From Buxus sempervirens (Eukaryota > Streptophyta > Magnoliopsida > Buxales > Buxaceae): a stretch of DNA of 64,000 nt. How positions within the stretch are numbered: the first letter of the stretch is position 1; the number at the start of each line of letters is the position of its first letter. Below, piece after piece: positions 33,121 through 43,006 of this stretch. A model generated the notes under the pieces. That model saw nothing but the letters and a program-made list of their open reading frames with translations. It made no database searches and had not been told where the DNA came from. A program made the position numbers and the translations under genes. The stretch covers positions 32,159,829 through 32,223,828 of the forward strand of contig OX387187.1 in NCBI GenBank assembly GCA_947561395.2. The letters run 5' to 3'.

Positions 33121-36069
33121 GTGCCGGTACCAAAGAAGGACGGAAAAGTCCGAATGTGCGTGGAATATAGAGACTTGAACAAGGCAAGCCCAAAGGACGA
33201 TTTTCCGCTTCCACACATCGACATTCTGGTCGATAATACTGCGGTACATAGCCTGTTCTCCTTCATGGATGGGTTCTCTGGATATAATCAGATCAAGATG
33301 GCTAAGGAGGATCAAGAGAAAACAGCATTTATCACACCTTGGGGCACATTCCACTATACAGTCATGCCATTCGGACTCAAGAATGCCGGGGCAACATATC
33401 AGCGGGCCATGACAGCACTATTCCATGACATGATCCACAAGGAGATGGAGGTCTATGTGGGCGATATGATTGCCAAATCATGCAAGGAGGAGGACCACTT
33501 GATCAATCTGAAGAAGGTGTTTGATCGGCTCAGAAAGTACAGTCTACGGCTTAACCCAGCAAAATGCGTCTTTGGGGCTACATCAGGAAAGTTGCTCGGG
33601 TTTATTGTGAGCCGAAGAGGAATTGAAATTGATCCGGCTAAAGCCAAGGCCATAATTGAAATGCCAGCACCCAGAACAGAAAAGGAGGTTCGTGGTTTTC
33701 TCGGAAGAATTCAGTACATAAGCCGGTTCATAGCACAGCTCACTGCTATCTGTGAACCAATTTTTAAGCTTCTGAGGAAAGATAACCCGACGGTCTGGAA
33801 TAAGGATTGCCAGCAGGCCTTTGATACGATCAAGGAGTATTTATTGAACCCACCTGTGCTAGTGCCACCAACTCCAGGAAGACCACTGAACCTGTACTTG
33901 TCAGTGTTGGAAACGTCAATGGGATGTGTCCTAGGGCAGCATGATGAGACTGGTAGAAAAGAAAGAGCCATTTACTATCTGAGTAAAAAATTCACAGAAT
34001 ATGAAGCCAAGTACTCACCATTGGAGAAGACTTGCTGTGCTCTAGTGTGGGCAACTCAGAGGCTAAGGCATTACTTCCTTAGTCACTCCACACTATTGAT
34101 ATCCCGGATGGACCCACTGAAGTATTTATTTGAGAAACCGGCACTGACTGGCAGGACGGCTAAGTGGCAACTACTACTGTCCGAGTTTGACCTCACGTAC
34201 ATCACTCAGAAGTCGATCAAAGGTCAAGCCATAGCGGATCACCTGGCTGCACATCCTTTGTCAGAATATCAACCCTTGAAGACCAACTTTCCAGATGAGG
34301 CAATTTTGTACACTGAAGAGGAGGAGAGTGAGAGTTCTTGGCAGATGTTCCTTGATGGGGCCGCCAATATGAATGGGAACGGAATAGGGGCAGTCTTGGT
34401 TAAACCAGATGGTTCACACATCCCGATTGCAGTAAAGCTGAGATTCCAGTGCACCAATAACATAGCAGAATATGAAGCATGCATAATTGGATTGCAAGCG
34501 GCCATGGATCATGGAGTAGAGGAACTTGACGTATACGGGGATTCGAGTCTTATCATCTTCCAAACAACTGGTGAGTGGAAAACCAAGGATCACAAATTGA
34601 TCCCCTATCACCAGTATTTGGAAGAAATAAGCACAAATTTCACTCGAATTTCCTTCAACTATATGCCAAGGGCCAAAAATCAATTTGCGGATGCTCTAGC
34701 AACATTGGCTTCAATGGTCAGCATACCAGAAGGAGTAGACATCAGACCGCTAGAAATTGAGGTTAGAGATGAACCGGCTTACTGTCTCGTTCTAGAGGGA
34801 GCACCAAAAGAAGAAGCACCGTGGTTTCAAGATATCAAAAATTTCTTGAACAATCGGAGTCTGCCGGGAAATGCCACTGCTACTGAGAAGAGGACAATAC
34901 AGAGATTGGCTGGTCAATTTCTGCTAAGTGGTGGACATGTGTACAAGAGGTCGCATAACGATGTTCTGCTAAGATGTGTAGCCAAGGCTGAGTTGGAAAT
35001 GCTGATCGAGACCGTACATGGAGGAGTCTGTGGGCCCCATATGAGTGGGCACATGTTGGCAAAGAAGATCCTGAGGCTGGGATATTACTGGACGACCATG
35101 GAACATGATTGCTGTATACATGTCAGAAGGTGCCATCAATGCCAAATCTATGCAGATAATAAGCATGCACCCCTTGGTGAGTTGCACAACATGACATCAC
35201 CGTGGCCCTTCTCTATGTGGGGCATAGATGTCATCGGCATGATCTCCCCTAAGGCATCGAACGGACACAGATTCATCCTGGTAGCGATTGATTACTTTAC
35301 TAAATGGGTAGAGGCAGCCTCATATGCAAACATCACAAGCAACCATGTTATTAAATTTTTGAAGCACAACATCATTTGTCGCTATGGACTGCCAAGTGCT
35401 ATAGTATCGGATAATGCTTCAAATATTAAGAACAAGGACATGAAGAAGATGTGTGAGCAGTTTCAGATCATCCACCACAAGTCAGCTCCGTACAGACCAA
35501 AGATGAATGGGGCAGTAGAAGCAGCAAATAAAAATATAAAGAAAATCATTCAGAAGATGGTAGTGAGTTACAAAGATTGGCATGAAATGCTACCACTTGC
35601 TCTACATGCTTACAGAACCTCGATCCGGTCTTCAACTGGGGCAACCCCGTACTCCCTAGTCTATGGGATGGAAGCAGTCTTGCCCGTGGAAGTAGAGATC
35701 CCATCACTCCGAGTGCTCATGGAAGCAGAATTAGAAGAAGCCGAATGGGTACAGTCAAGACATGATCAACTTAACCTGATTGAAGAAAAGTGGTTGAAAG
35801 CGCTTTGCCATGGTCAGTTGTACCAGAAGAGAATGGCCCGGGCCTACAATAAGAAAGTGAGGCCCAGAACTTTCCAAGAAGGAAACTTGGTGCTAAAGAA
35901 AATTCTACCATTTCTGGAAGATCCTCGTGGTAAGTTCAAGCCCAATTGGGAAGGGCCATATGTCGTCAAGAAAGTCCTATCAGGGGGTGCACTCATCTTG
36001 GCAGAAATGGATGGGTCAGATTTTCCTGAGCCAATTAACTTTGATGCAGTAAAAAGGTATTTTCCTTGA
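33121..36069 (+). CDS. Gypsy RT, two RNase H domains and integrase
   Basis: RT shows KVRMCVEYRDLNKASPKDD, FSFMDGFSGYNQIKMA and FITPWGTFHYTVMPFGLKNA. The first RNase H follows (LYLSVLETSMGCVLGQ, KYSPLEKTCCALVWA). Then an archaeal-type second RNase H starts FLDGAANMNGNGIGAVLV with NNIAEYEACIIGL and VYGDSSLI, a hallmark of the Tat lineage. Integrase has the HHCC zinc region (HVRRCHQCQIYA), core WGIDVIGMI and DNASNI, and APYRPKMNGAVEAANK. The 3' end carries a basic chromodomain-less tail. The frame is long and mostly intact. Confidence 0.93.
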   Translation: MPVPKKDGKVRMCVEYRDLNKASPKDDFPLPHIDILVDNTAVHSLFSFMDGFSGYNQIKMAKEDQEKTAFITPWGTFHYTVMPFGLKNAGATYQRAMTALFHDMIHKEMEVYVGDMIAKSCKEEDHLINLKKVFDRLRKYSLRLNPAKCVFGATSGKLLGFIVSRRGIEIDPAKAKAIIEMPAPRTEKEVRGFLGRIQYISRFIAQLTAICEPIFKLLRKDNPTVWNKDCQQAFDTIKEYLLNPPVLVPPTPGRPLNLYLSVLETSMGCVLGQHDETGRKERAIYYLSKKFTEYEAKYSPLEKTCCALVWATQRLRHYFLSHSTLLISRMDPLKYLFEKPALTGRTAKWQLLLSEFDLTYITQKSIKGQAIADHLAAHPLSEYQPLKTNFPDEAILYTEEEESESSWQMFLDGAANMNGNGIGAVLVKPDGSHIPIAVKLRFQCTNNIAEYEACIIGLQAAMDHGVEELDVYGDSSLIIFQTTGEWKTKDHKLIPYHQYLEEISTNFTRISFNYMPRAKNQFADALATLASMVSIPEGVDIRPLEIEVRDEPAYCLVLEGAPKEEAPWFQDIKNFLNNRSLPGNATATEKRTIQRLAGQFLLSGGHVYKRSHNDVLLRCVAKAELEMLIETVHGGVCGPHMSGHMLAKKILRLGYYWTTMEHDCCIHVRRCHQCQIYADNKHAPLGELHNMTSPWPFSMWGIDVIGMISPKASNGHRFILVAIDYFTKWVEAASYANITSNHVIKFLKHNIICRYGLPSAIVSDNASNIKNKDMKKMCEQFQIIHHKSAPYRPKMNGAVEAANKNIKKIIQKMVVSYKDWHEMLPLALHAYRTSIRSSTGATPYSLVYGMEAVLPVEVEIPSLRVLMEAELEEAEWVQSRHDQLNLIEEKWLKALCHGQLYQKRMARAYNKKVRPRTFQEGNLVLKKILPFLEDPRGKFKPNWEGPYVVKKVLSGGALILAEMDGSDFPEPINFDAVKRYFP

Positions 36070-36991
36070 GTGAATATTTCTAAGAAATGATCCGAGGCCA
36101 TTTTTCTTTATTTCCTTCAAAATTCAAATCCCTAGTCCAGCCAAATTGAGTCGGTTCGTTTCTTTGATAAACCCAAACCGGATTTACAGTCAAATTGGGG
36201 CAAAATTAATTGGGGCAAAAATTAAGGAAAAAAGAAAAACATAGAGGAAAAGCATTGAAATTAGCAAATGAAAGCCAAGTGTGAAAAAAGATGCAAAGAA
36301 TGCAATTTGGGGAAAAATGGGTAAATCTATCATGACTGTAAGTCCAGTTGACCTATTTCCACACTTGAAAATTTTTGGGCCTTTAATACCCTTTCTTTCA
36401 TAAACTGAGCCTAGCCTTTATTTCGTCCTATTTTTAAGCCCTCGGTGATCTTAGTTTATTAATTCAAATATCAGAGTAAGATGGGTGATGACGGAATGCA
36501 GAAGCCGGCCCTAGTGAAAACCGTAACTGGCGCTAGGGGCAATATTGGCAAAAAGAAAAAGAAAAAAATCAGAGGTTGAGTTGATCATGGAGATCTGAGC
36601 CTGAAGCAGAGTTGGCATGAGCAGAATGGGGACAGTTTTGACATTTGGGGATGACTCTAAAGGTCCTAAGATGGACGGTTCTGATCCCTCAGTATTTTGT
36701 GGACTACCCTTTTCATTATTTAACCTGGTTTAATTCCTTTAATTATAGGTGATTAAGTGCATGGACCAAATTTCAAAAATAAAAAAAAATATAAAAAGGA
36801 AAAGCTATACTTTGGCCAGTGATGATAAATCAAATACTTTTCATAAAACCTTTGTTTTTACAAGCATATGAGAATTCTGAGGCCAATAATATAAAAATTT
36901 TATTTTGAATTAAATCCTTTGTCTTTCCATTATTGGAGTTTGCTTTTGTACAAAGGTAGAAAAAAATAAAAAATGTGTGCAGGAAATAAAG
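36070..36991. other. Spacer between integrase and antisense gene A
   Basis: No coding signal on either strand. Would be 3' UTR of the sense transcript and downstream region of the antisense gene. Confidence 0.55.
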
Positions 36992-38742
36992 CTAGTCTCT
37001 GTCTCCTAGCCACTCCTTAAGCTCCCGAATCCGAGCCGCCTGAGCTGCAATGACTCCTGAAGCCCCCTCTGCAGCGGGATCACTTAGGAAGGAAATGACC
37101 TCATTTGAAAGGGCCTGTCTAATCCGCATACTCCTCAGGCTGGCCAAAGTATCCTGGTACTTCTGCCGTATCATACGGACCTCAAAGCGACGGGCCTGCC
37201 TCTGCTCCTCCAACTTCTCCTCCATGGCAGTACGGCGGGATATCTGCTCCTCAAGTTGCCTCTCCAGATAAATGCCCTGTATCCTGAGCTCCTGGGCCTC
37301 CCGTACCCATATCTGCTGAAGCCGCTTATGAGAAGCCCGCTCAGACTCTAGAATATCCTCATAAGTGGGAGCCAAGACTGCATGAGGATCTTCGGGTACT
37401 GGTGCCTGACTTTGTATCTACTCCTTGATCCAGAAGAGATAATCCTTCACATGGGCTTCTGAGAAGACTGGACCACGCATGAAGCGGACATAGGACCACT
37501 CCTTCATCAACCAGGCATTCAGCTTCATAGTATCTGGAGAAAGGGGCCCAAGACGATCCTCATACCCACTTGGGATGATAATCCCCTGGGTCGTTCGGAA
37601 CTGACGAAGGACCCTCAGAGGAAGATATAGCACTGCATGTCTCAGGCTAGCTAGGATCAGAAAGTTGCGGTCAAGGAAGCTAATCACTGTCTCTGCATTG
37701 GGCTGGTAAGTACCAGGCCATCTCACCTGGTCATCCTGAAGTGAGCCCAAGAAAGTGAACCAGCCCTGTTTGCCCCCTGGAATATCTGGACATCCCCGGT
37801 TGCTCATCAAGATAGGGACTTTCAGGCTCGGGAAGAAGTGTCGATTGATTTCTTCAATCTGACTCAGATGATCAAGTAGCCAAAGCTGCAAAGGAATAGA
37901 GATATATCAGCACATTGTAAAAAGAAAAAAAGCAAAAAAGCAAGAAAAAAGCAAAAAAGCAAGAAAAAAGCAAAAAAGGCAAAAAGAAAGCCAAAAAGCA
38001 AAAAAGAAAACAAAAAAGAAAAAAATATTTTTACCTACAAGATCGGAGCACATGCTAGGAAGCGTTTCGACTTCCTATTATAGCAATCAGTCAAGGCCTA
38101 ATACATCCCAGCCAAAACCATAGGGGCCAACCTCTCCCTCTCCCTAACCTGGCATATCACTGAAATCAAGGCCAAGTCCACCTCATCATCATCCCATGGG
38201 AAAAGCAACTGGTTGACCACTATCAGGGTCAAGGCATTGAATCGGGCCTCCTTGTTCTCCCCTCTCAAAAGCCTCTCAGTCAAAAAAGCCTTAGATAGGG
38301 TTAATAGGGTGTCAGAATCCCCTAAGTCCTTCTTCCCTATGCCCAAAAATGTAGAAGCTTCCTTCTTGTAACTGGGCCTAAGAGGTGGATTCACCACCTT
38401 CTCATCAAACCTCAAGCCCAGAATGGTCTCCACCTCCTCAATGGTTGGAGTCATCTCATGGTTCCCAAAACGGAACAAGTTGAGGTCGGGAACCCAATGA
38501 CCAATCATGGCCTCTATGATTTCCCACTTGAAGGGAACCTTGGGAATGAGCAGGGTGTGGCCTAGATTTGTAGAATCCCATCTCCTCTCCTCATCTAGGG
38601 TCATAGAGTTAACCCATCTTGTGTAAAAAGAATCCATGGGTTTATACCTAGTAAGATTTGGGGGTTTTGATCTAAAAGGTTGTTTTGCAGGGGAGGCAGT
38701 GTGGACAGACAATAATGGGGCAGAAGATGACCCGGATTCCAT
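36992..38742 (-). CDS. Antisense gene A: plant-mobile-domain-like, several exons
   Basis: Three open blocks on the minus strand are listed as seen. 38742-38098 starts MESGSSSAPLL and contains FYTRWVNSMTLDEERRWD, FKWEIIEAMIGHWVPDLNLF and HEMTPTIEEVETILGLRF, the pattern of the aminotransferase-like plant mobile domain (MAIN/MAIL relatives). 37891-37418 contains LQLWLLDHL and PILMSNRGCPDIPGG. 37375-36992 is a coiled coil rich in Arg/Glu. Gaps hold pyrimidine-rich tracts (minus strand) as expected of introns; one is a GCAAAAAA-type repeat (37920-38030). Its own TATA box lies at 38853-38860, so I start at Met 38742 and not at the upstream Met 38835, which would precede the likely start of transcription. 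Extra antisense ORFs with this domain are known from Tat-lineage elements. Molecular role unknown. Confidence 0.7.
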
Positions 38743-38852
38743 TGGAGTTGATGGGAGCAAGCTAGAACTCAAGAGGAGGAAGAAAAAGGCGAAAAAGGGG
38801 TTTTCTAAACTCAAAAACTCGTAAAAAATGAGCAAATCCTGATGCTGGTTGC

Positions 38853-38860
38853 ATTTATAG
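38853..38860 (-). promoter_or_regulatory. TATA box of antisense gene A
   Basis: CTATAAAT on the minus strand, 110 bp before Met 38742 and 12 bp from the palindrome array. Confidence 0.6.
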
Positions 38861-38871
38861 TAGTTTTTTAA

Positions 38872-39013
38872 GTATCTGGCATATCAGGCCGGATACAAAG
38901 CTTTCCATTCATATCCGGCAAAGAATGCCGGATACAAAGAGGTTTTAGCGTATCCGGCATATTATGCCGGATACAAAGAAAACTCAATGTATCCGGCCTG
39001 ATATGCCGGATAC
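38872..39013. repeat. Internal four-unit palindrome array at antisense promoter
   Basis: Units start at 38872, 38911, 38950 and 38989 with the same 39-bp period as the LTRs. Unit 3 is a perfect 11-bp stem (GTATCCGGCAT, ATT, ATGCCGGATAC). The array lies directly upstream of the antisense TATA box. Confidence 0.93.
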
Positions 39014-39234
39014 AAAGAAAAATAGTAAAAAAAAAGAGAAAAGGATGAAAAATCCGGATTTTTACCTGTTTTACCTGTGTACAATTCATAATTGCATAAA
39101 ATTGAAAACAAAAGAAGTGCAAGACAATAGAAAATGATTAAAAAGATTTTTTCATATATATATGCAAATTTTCATACAATGTGGGGTATAAATACATGAG
39201 AAAAAAAAACAAAGAAAATCCTAATCTACTACTC

Positions 39235-41887
39235 CTATGCAGGATCATCCCCGCGTCCTCGGCCGCGTCCACCTCTACGGCCTCTCCCCCAAAGCGATCG
39301 GGCCTTAAAGTAGGCAAGAATGCGCTCGGCTGCATGGCGAGGATGCCGACCCACCACCTGCTGGAGCTGATACTCCAAGCAATACTCCTCGAGGTCTGGG
39401 GGCGGAGCAGGAGCAGAGTCAGAAGAAGCCTCTGGCTCAGCGGCAACCGGCCCAACTAGGCCCTCATCCATAGTAGGCTCTGCTCCCATAGCTCTAGAAG
39501 GCCCAGCATCAGCAGCAGAGGGACCAGGAGCAGAAGTAGCTGGGTCCACAGAAAAAATCAGAAAATCAAGACATAAGGAAGAACCAAAGAGGAAAATTAA
39601 AAGAGAACATACCCGGAATGTTTGCAGCAGGAAGAGGAGGATCCGGCTCAGCAGGACCAGCCGCTGGGGCATCCTCAGGATCAGCAGCCCGAGCTGGAGA
39701 CGGATCAGGAACAAAGAAGTCATGCTCATGGACTGGGCCCTGCACAAGTCAAAAAGCTATATCAGAATAACAGAAGCAGGGAAATGAGAGAAATGAAAAT
39801 ATGAGAAAACCAGATACCTGTCTAGCCTGGAGCTCAGCAACTAGGGCCTCCAGCTCCCTGATCCGGGCATCCTTCTGGGCCACGACCGCATCATGCTCAG
39901 CGATCATATCATCGATCGCGGCCCGCTGGCTCTCGAACCGGTCCTGGATGATGTTTAGCTCGTGTACCTGCCAACAAGGACAGAATTGGGGTCAGAAATG
40001 CATAAAGAAAAGAAGTGGATAAAAACAGGAGGATCACAAGACTCACCGTATCCTCGTGGATCCAAATACAGATCCCGCCTATCTCAGTCACCCCGGCACG
40101 AGTGGGTCGATCCATCAAGCATCCGATGGAAACTCTCTGGATCCACTCGTCGTAATCCCCATCTACTGTGAGCCCCTCCGCATCCATGAAGTGATCGAGT
40201 TGATCCACGTCGAAGCCCGGGAGGAGTGTGTCGGGCCCATAGGAGGAGGAAGAACGGGGATGCGAAGTGTGCCCGTGTGTTGGAAGTACAGGCGCTATCC
40301 TAAGTACATCACCCTACCAAGCCTCCCAAGGAAGCACTGGTAGGGCTGACGTCGGAGATCTCTCTCGAAGGCATCCTGTACTGCCATCTCACGGGCAACT
40401 CCAACATCCACGTCATATGGACGGGATAGAATGAGCTGCAAAGAAGCAAAGTTGTCAGATACAGTCAAGAGACAGGAATAAAAGTAAAAGGAAAAGGGGT
40501 AGAAGATTTACATCAGATCGGCGAGCACGGTCCAAGTGCACCCGAGCAGTGCGAGGCTGACTCCTATCAGCATCTCGGACCTGGGCCGACCACCGCAAAG
40601 CCACGGGAAAATCATCAACCTCAGGAACTGGGGAGGGACGGAAGAAGGTCATGTAGGTGTACATAAACACCTGGAAAAAGGGAAATCAGGCAGAAATAAA
40701 GAGGAATAAAGCCTAAAAAATTAAATCAGACAGATAAATCCAATACCTGCAGAATCTGCCAGAAGAACCGGCAACTGACTCCATCGCCTCTCGGGGATGC
40801 TAGGCCTCGAACCACTCGGCACAACCCGGCCAGAATGGTCCCATAAATGAGTCGACCCCATGCTAGCTGACGGGTCTGGCGGAAATCCCTCAAGGCATCC
40901 AAGAAGAGTGGGCTGACACTGGTAGTATCCTCTGGGAAGAAGCAGCTCCCAAGCATCAGCAGGAATACATGGCGGAAGATAGGGACAAAGCGGCATCCTC
41001 CACAGCAACAGTCTCGTGCCTCCCCTCAAAATGTCGAGCCAGGCTCTCCCGCAGCCAACTAATGGAGAGACGGCCACTCCGCCCATCCCAAGCAGCATGG
41101 GGCAGATCCTGATATCCCAGGAGGAGGCCAACATCCTCTGCAAAAGGCCGATCCAAGACGATGGTCCGCCCCGTCAAAGGAATGCCGGTGATCATCACGA
41201 AATCTGAGGGGCGGATCCCTAGCTCCACGTCCGGTAAATGGAATGACTGGGTCTCCGGGAAGTATCTCTCCATCATGGCGAATATAAGTGGACGATCAGC
41301 TCTGAAGGAGGGAATACTGATAAAGTGATCCAGGTGGTACCTCCCGAACTCGCGTCTGAGTGCCGGAGAGAGAGACTGTGCCAACTCGCTGAATCTGCCC
41401 CAGCTGCCTCGCAAATGAGAGGAATGATAGGGGAGCGGCACATCTGCCCTGATGCACATGGAGGGGTGGCTATCCAAGCCACTGAGAAGCTCTGTATCAT
41501 GAACAGAGGCCCTCAGCTCCTTAGAGACCCCTGACAAAGCCACGGCAACACCCTCCTGAGCTGCACCTCTGGCTCTACCTCGGCCTCTGCCACGACTTGC
41601 CCTCAGGGGCCTGATCCTGAACTCTGCCTCGGCCTCTGCCTCGACCTCGAGCCGGTGCAACCGTAGGCTAATTTCCAGAGAAAGGTGTGAAGGTTGTGAA
41701 GGAAAGGAGAATAGAAGAAAGAAAAGAGAGAAAGAGCTTGAAAGCCTACCTCCGCAGAGCTCTCTCGGGAGTCACCTAATGGCTCAGACAAGGTGGCGCT
41801 AGAACTCGCCTCTGTCCGAGCCCGCGAGGTAGAAGGCTGGTCAGCAGGGTCAACCTCCTCTCTAACTCGGGAATGACTCCTAGCCAT
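39235..41887 (-). CDS. Antisense gene B: MAIN-like plant mobile domain protein, many exons
   Basis: Minus-strand blocks: 41887-41740 (MARSHSRVREEVDPADQ, Ser-rich); 41660-40956, with an RGRGRGRA basic tract, then FGRYHLDHFISIPSFRADRP, MERYFPETQSFHLPDVEL and MITGIPLTGRTIV, matching the core of MAIN-LIKE plant mobile domain proteins (W/YrPETHTFHLPxGE, then LGLPVDG); 40956-40721 (LGSCFFPEDTTSVSPLFL, WGRLIYGTILAGL); 40670-40500; about 40435-40320; about 40208-40030; a coiled coil near 39960-39830 (RIRELEALVAELQARQ); and 39547-39235 ending GRGRRGGRGRGRGDDPA. Blocks are separated by 70-130-bp gaps with AG or GT borders. Expressed MAIN/MAIL proteins act in silencing and genome stability in Arabidopsis; function here is unknown. 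Confidence 0.72.
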
Positions 41888-43006
41888 CTATAAGCAACAG
41901 GGAAGTGTTTTATAAATTTCAGTTCAAATTTATCTAGAATCCTACTTTGCTTTTAATCTAGATTCAGTTCAAATTGATCAAAAATTTCAATTTGCTTTTG
42001 GGTATAGGTTCCAACTCTAGTTCATCAAGAATCTTGCATGATTTTTTGAATTTTCAGGAATTGGGTTTTAGTTCAAAGTCTTTTAGAAAATATTCCTATA
42101 TTATTCTAAAACATTTTTGTTTACAAAGCCTAATATTTGATAATTTACTACAGGATTGCTACATTGGTGCAAGAGTAAAGGGTCTGAGCTAAATCAAGGA
42201 TCGGAATAAACTGTGAAGCCCAAAGGTCCATCCAGGAAAAGCCCTAGCAGTTAAAGCCCCTCATTGGTCAAGAGCATGCTAGGGTCCGATCGGAAAAGAA
42301 CTAGATCACAGCATGCTAAGTTCTCAGACACTGTCAAAGATATCATGTTCTAAAAATTGCAGCTCGATAACAGCATGCAATCAAACACAAGTGGAAAACT
42401 TGCTTTGAAAATATCAAAGGGATAAGGCCAAAGGTGGTCTAGAACAAGTCATGGGTAGATCATGTCAAGTGGAGCATTACTTTAAGTTAGGAATCAGAGC
42501 ATGGTTGAAAACAAAATCATATCATCCAGAGCATGTTGAAATCATGAGATAAGAAATCCTTCATCATTGACAATTCAAAAAAAATTCAAAAAGTGAAAAG
42601 TCAAAGCTACTGGATTCAGACCGGAAGCTGACAATACAAAACAAAGCATGGCATTAAGCAATTCAGTCTGGCATCTAGTCCATGTTGCTTAGTCACTATC
42701 AATGTGGGCATACTTCAAAGAAAATGTTTTCAGGCCAATAGGCATGCAGCCAATGGGATGTTCAAAATTGGTCACCTCAAGCAAACAAAAACAATCAATT
42801 GCAAGCATATGGTCAGGCCAAATGTCAAGCCAGGTACCAAGACATCACAAGCATGACAATTCAGAATAAGGTTCATAAGTAAATGATGCTAGAAATCATG
42901 GTTGTGTAAAATAACCAATGGCAAGATCCGGAGCATGAGAATCTATCAAAACAGTAAACACATGCTTAGTGGAATTTCGGTGGATGGGAATTGAACTCAC
43001 TGTTAG
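41888..43006. other. Upstream region of antisense gene B, rich in GCATG
   Basis: No coding signal. Many AGCATG/CATGC hexamers (for example near 42268, 42313, 42374, 42537) echo the leader repeats at 26150-26680. Probably promoter and non-coding element sequence. Confidence 0.45.

Noticed and set aside
42960-43006. tRNA-like T-arm (GAGTTCAATTCCC) on the minus strand
   Set aside because: The T-stem does not pair and no acceptor or anticodon arm could be found.
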